Assembly (NCBI GenBank): GCA_947169985.1
Contig: CAMVRW010000154.1
Coordinates: 1-5,925 of the forward strand
Length of the DNA: 5,925 nt
Origin: an uncultured Butyrivibrio sp.
GTDB lineage: Bacteria; Bacillota; Clostridia; Lachnospirales; Lachnospiraceae
Direction of reading: 5' to 3'
Within the stretch, counting starts at the first letter, position 1. Each line of letters begins with the position of its first letter. This document shows positions 5,559-5,925 of the stretch, one piece after another. Made by a program: the position numbers and the translations under genes. The notes under the pieces were generated by a model. It did not search any database, was not told the origin of the DNA, and was given only the letters and a program-made list of their open reading frames with translations.

Positions 5559-5925
5559 ACGAGCTCAAGTACAACCATCATAGCTGCATCGCCTTTTCTC
5601 TGACCGATCTTGACGATTCTTGTGTAACCGCCCTTACGATCTGCGTACTTAGGTCCGTACTCATCGAAAAGCTTTGCTACAAGGTCAACTTCCTTTGTGT
5701 TTCTCTTTCTTCCTGCGTTCTCTGTAGGAACCTCAGTTACAGGGTAAAGAGTCTTAAGAAGCTGTCTTCTTGCGTGCATTCTTGAAGGAAGGTCCTTCTT
5801 GATCTCCTTCTTAACAGTTGTATACTTTGTAACCTTCTTGCCATCTACAACTTCTTTTACTCTCTTGCCATCCTTGTCCTTCTCAGGAACCTTAGCTTCA
5901 ACAGTAACTGTCTCGAAGTTGTCCT
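5555..5925 (-). CDS. rplQ: 50S ribosomal protein L17 (bL17), C-terminal part, cut by the window edge
   Basis: L17 is a large-subunit protein located near the peptide exit tunnel. About 123 C-terminal residues are visible; the start lies beyond 5925. The end is diagnostic: RMHARRQLL, then [22 protein letters not shown] and [18 protein letters not shown] at the C-terminus. Before RMHARRQ lies a lysine- and valine-rich stretch of about 48 residues ([20 protein letters not shown] and onward, then [10 protein letters not shown]), where compact L17 proteins such as the E. coli one have only a short link. I recall similar extended L17 proteins in Lachnospiraceae. The full protein would then exceed the usual 115-130 residues. 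In most Firmicutes ecfA1 follows directly; here the stop codon runs straight into a terminator. Many short ORFs begin at the internal ATG at 5779, but that is not the real start. Confidence 0.97.
   Translation of the reverse strand, partial: DNFETVTVEAKVPEKDKDGKRVKEVVDGKKVTKYTTVKKEIKKDLPSRMHARRQLLKTLYPVTEVPTENAGRKRNTKEVDLVAKLFDEYGPKYADRKGGYTRIVKIGQRKGDAAMMVVLELV

Noticed and set aside
5421..5603. Plus-strand open stretch through the hairpin array, reading ...YNEEFWLFKIPSGALGGLKR...
   Set aside because: It follows a TGA at 5418-5420 and has no start codon or ribosome-binding site, and it runs through the terminator into rplQ antisense. The inverted repeats explain the sequence better than coding.
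5555..5779. A separate 74-residue gene starting at the ATG at 5779
   Set aside because: The frame continues open upstream to the window edge with L17-type sequence; this is the C-terminal half of rplQ.

Overview
The window looks like chromosome from a low-GC Gram-positive bacterium, most likely a Lachnospiraceae member (Butyrivibrio/Roseburia-like). Three things point there. The gene set rplQ - ecfA1 - ecfA2 - ecfT - truA - rplM - rpsI is the standard Firmicutes tail of the ribosomal protein superoperon. The ribosome-binding sites are strong GGAG(G) types. The L17 protein carries a long lysine-rich insertion that I recall from Lachnospiraceae L17 proteins. The genus cannot be fixed from sequence alone.

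Layout, in the direction of the minus-strand operon (right to left). The 3' part of rplQ (5555-5925) ends at a very strong palindromic terminator (5502-5558). A structured, non-coding stretch follows (about 5372-5510). Next comes one plus-strand gene (4356-5357) for a membrane-anchored or secreted M15-type peptidoglycan peptidase. After a short divergent promoter region, the minus-strand genes resume: ecfA1 (3340-4194), ecfA2 (2498-3349), ecfT (1698-2504) and truA (884-1696). They overlap or nearly abut, so they are probably one translationally coupled unit. A consensus promoter (TTGACA / 18 bp / TATAAT), whose -35 box overlaps the truA stop codon, starts a roughly 160-nt structured leader and then rplM (262-690) and the start of rpsI (1-235).

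Function. EcfA1, EcfA2 and EcfT form the shared energising module of a group II ECF vitamin/micronutrient importer, whose substrate-binding S components are normally encoded elsewhere. TruA modifies tRNA anticodon arms. L17, L13 and S9 are ribosomal proteins. The peptidase gene acts in the cell wall and has no obvious link to its neighbours. It sits backwards inside an otherwise conserved operon and separates rplQ from ecfA1.

No dramatic new system such as a defence island, CRISPR array or mobile element is visible. The most interesting parts are non-coding: the hairpin array with mutually exclusive pairings downstream of the peptidase gene, and the structured rplM leader.
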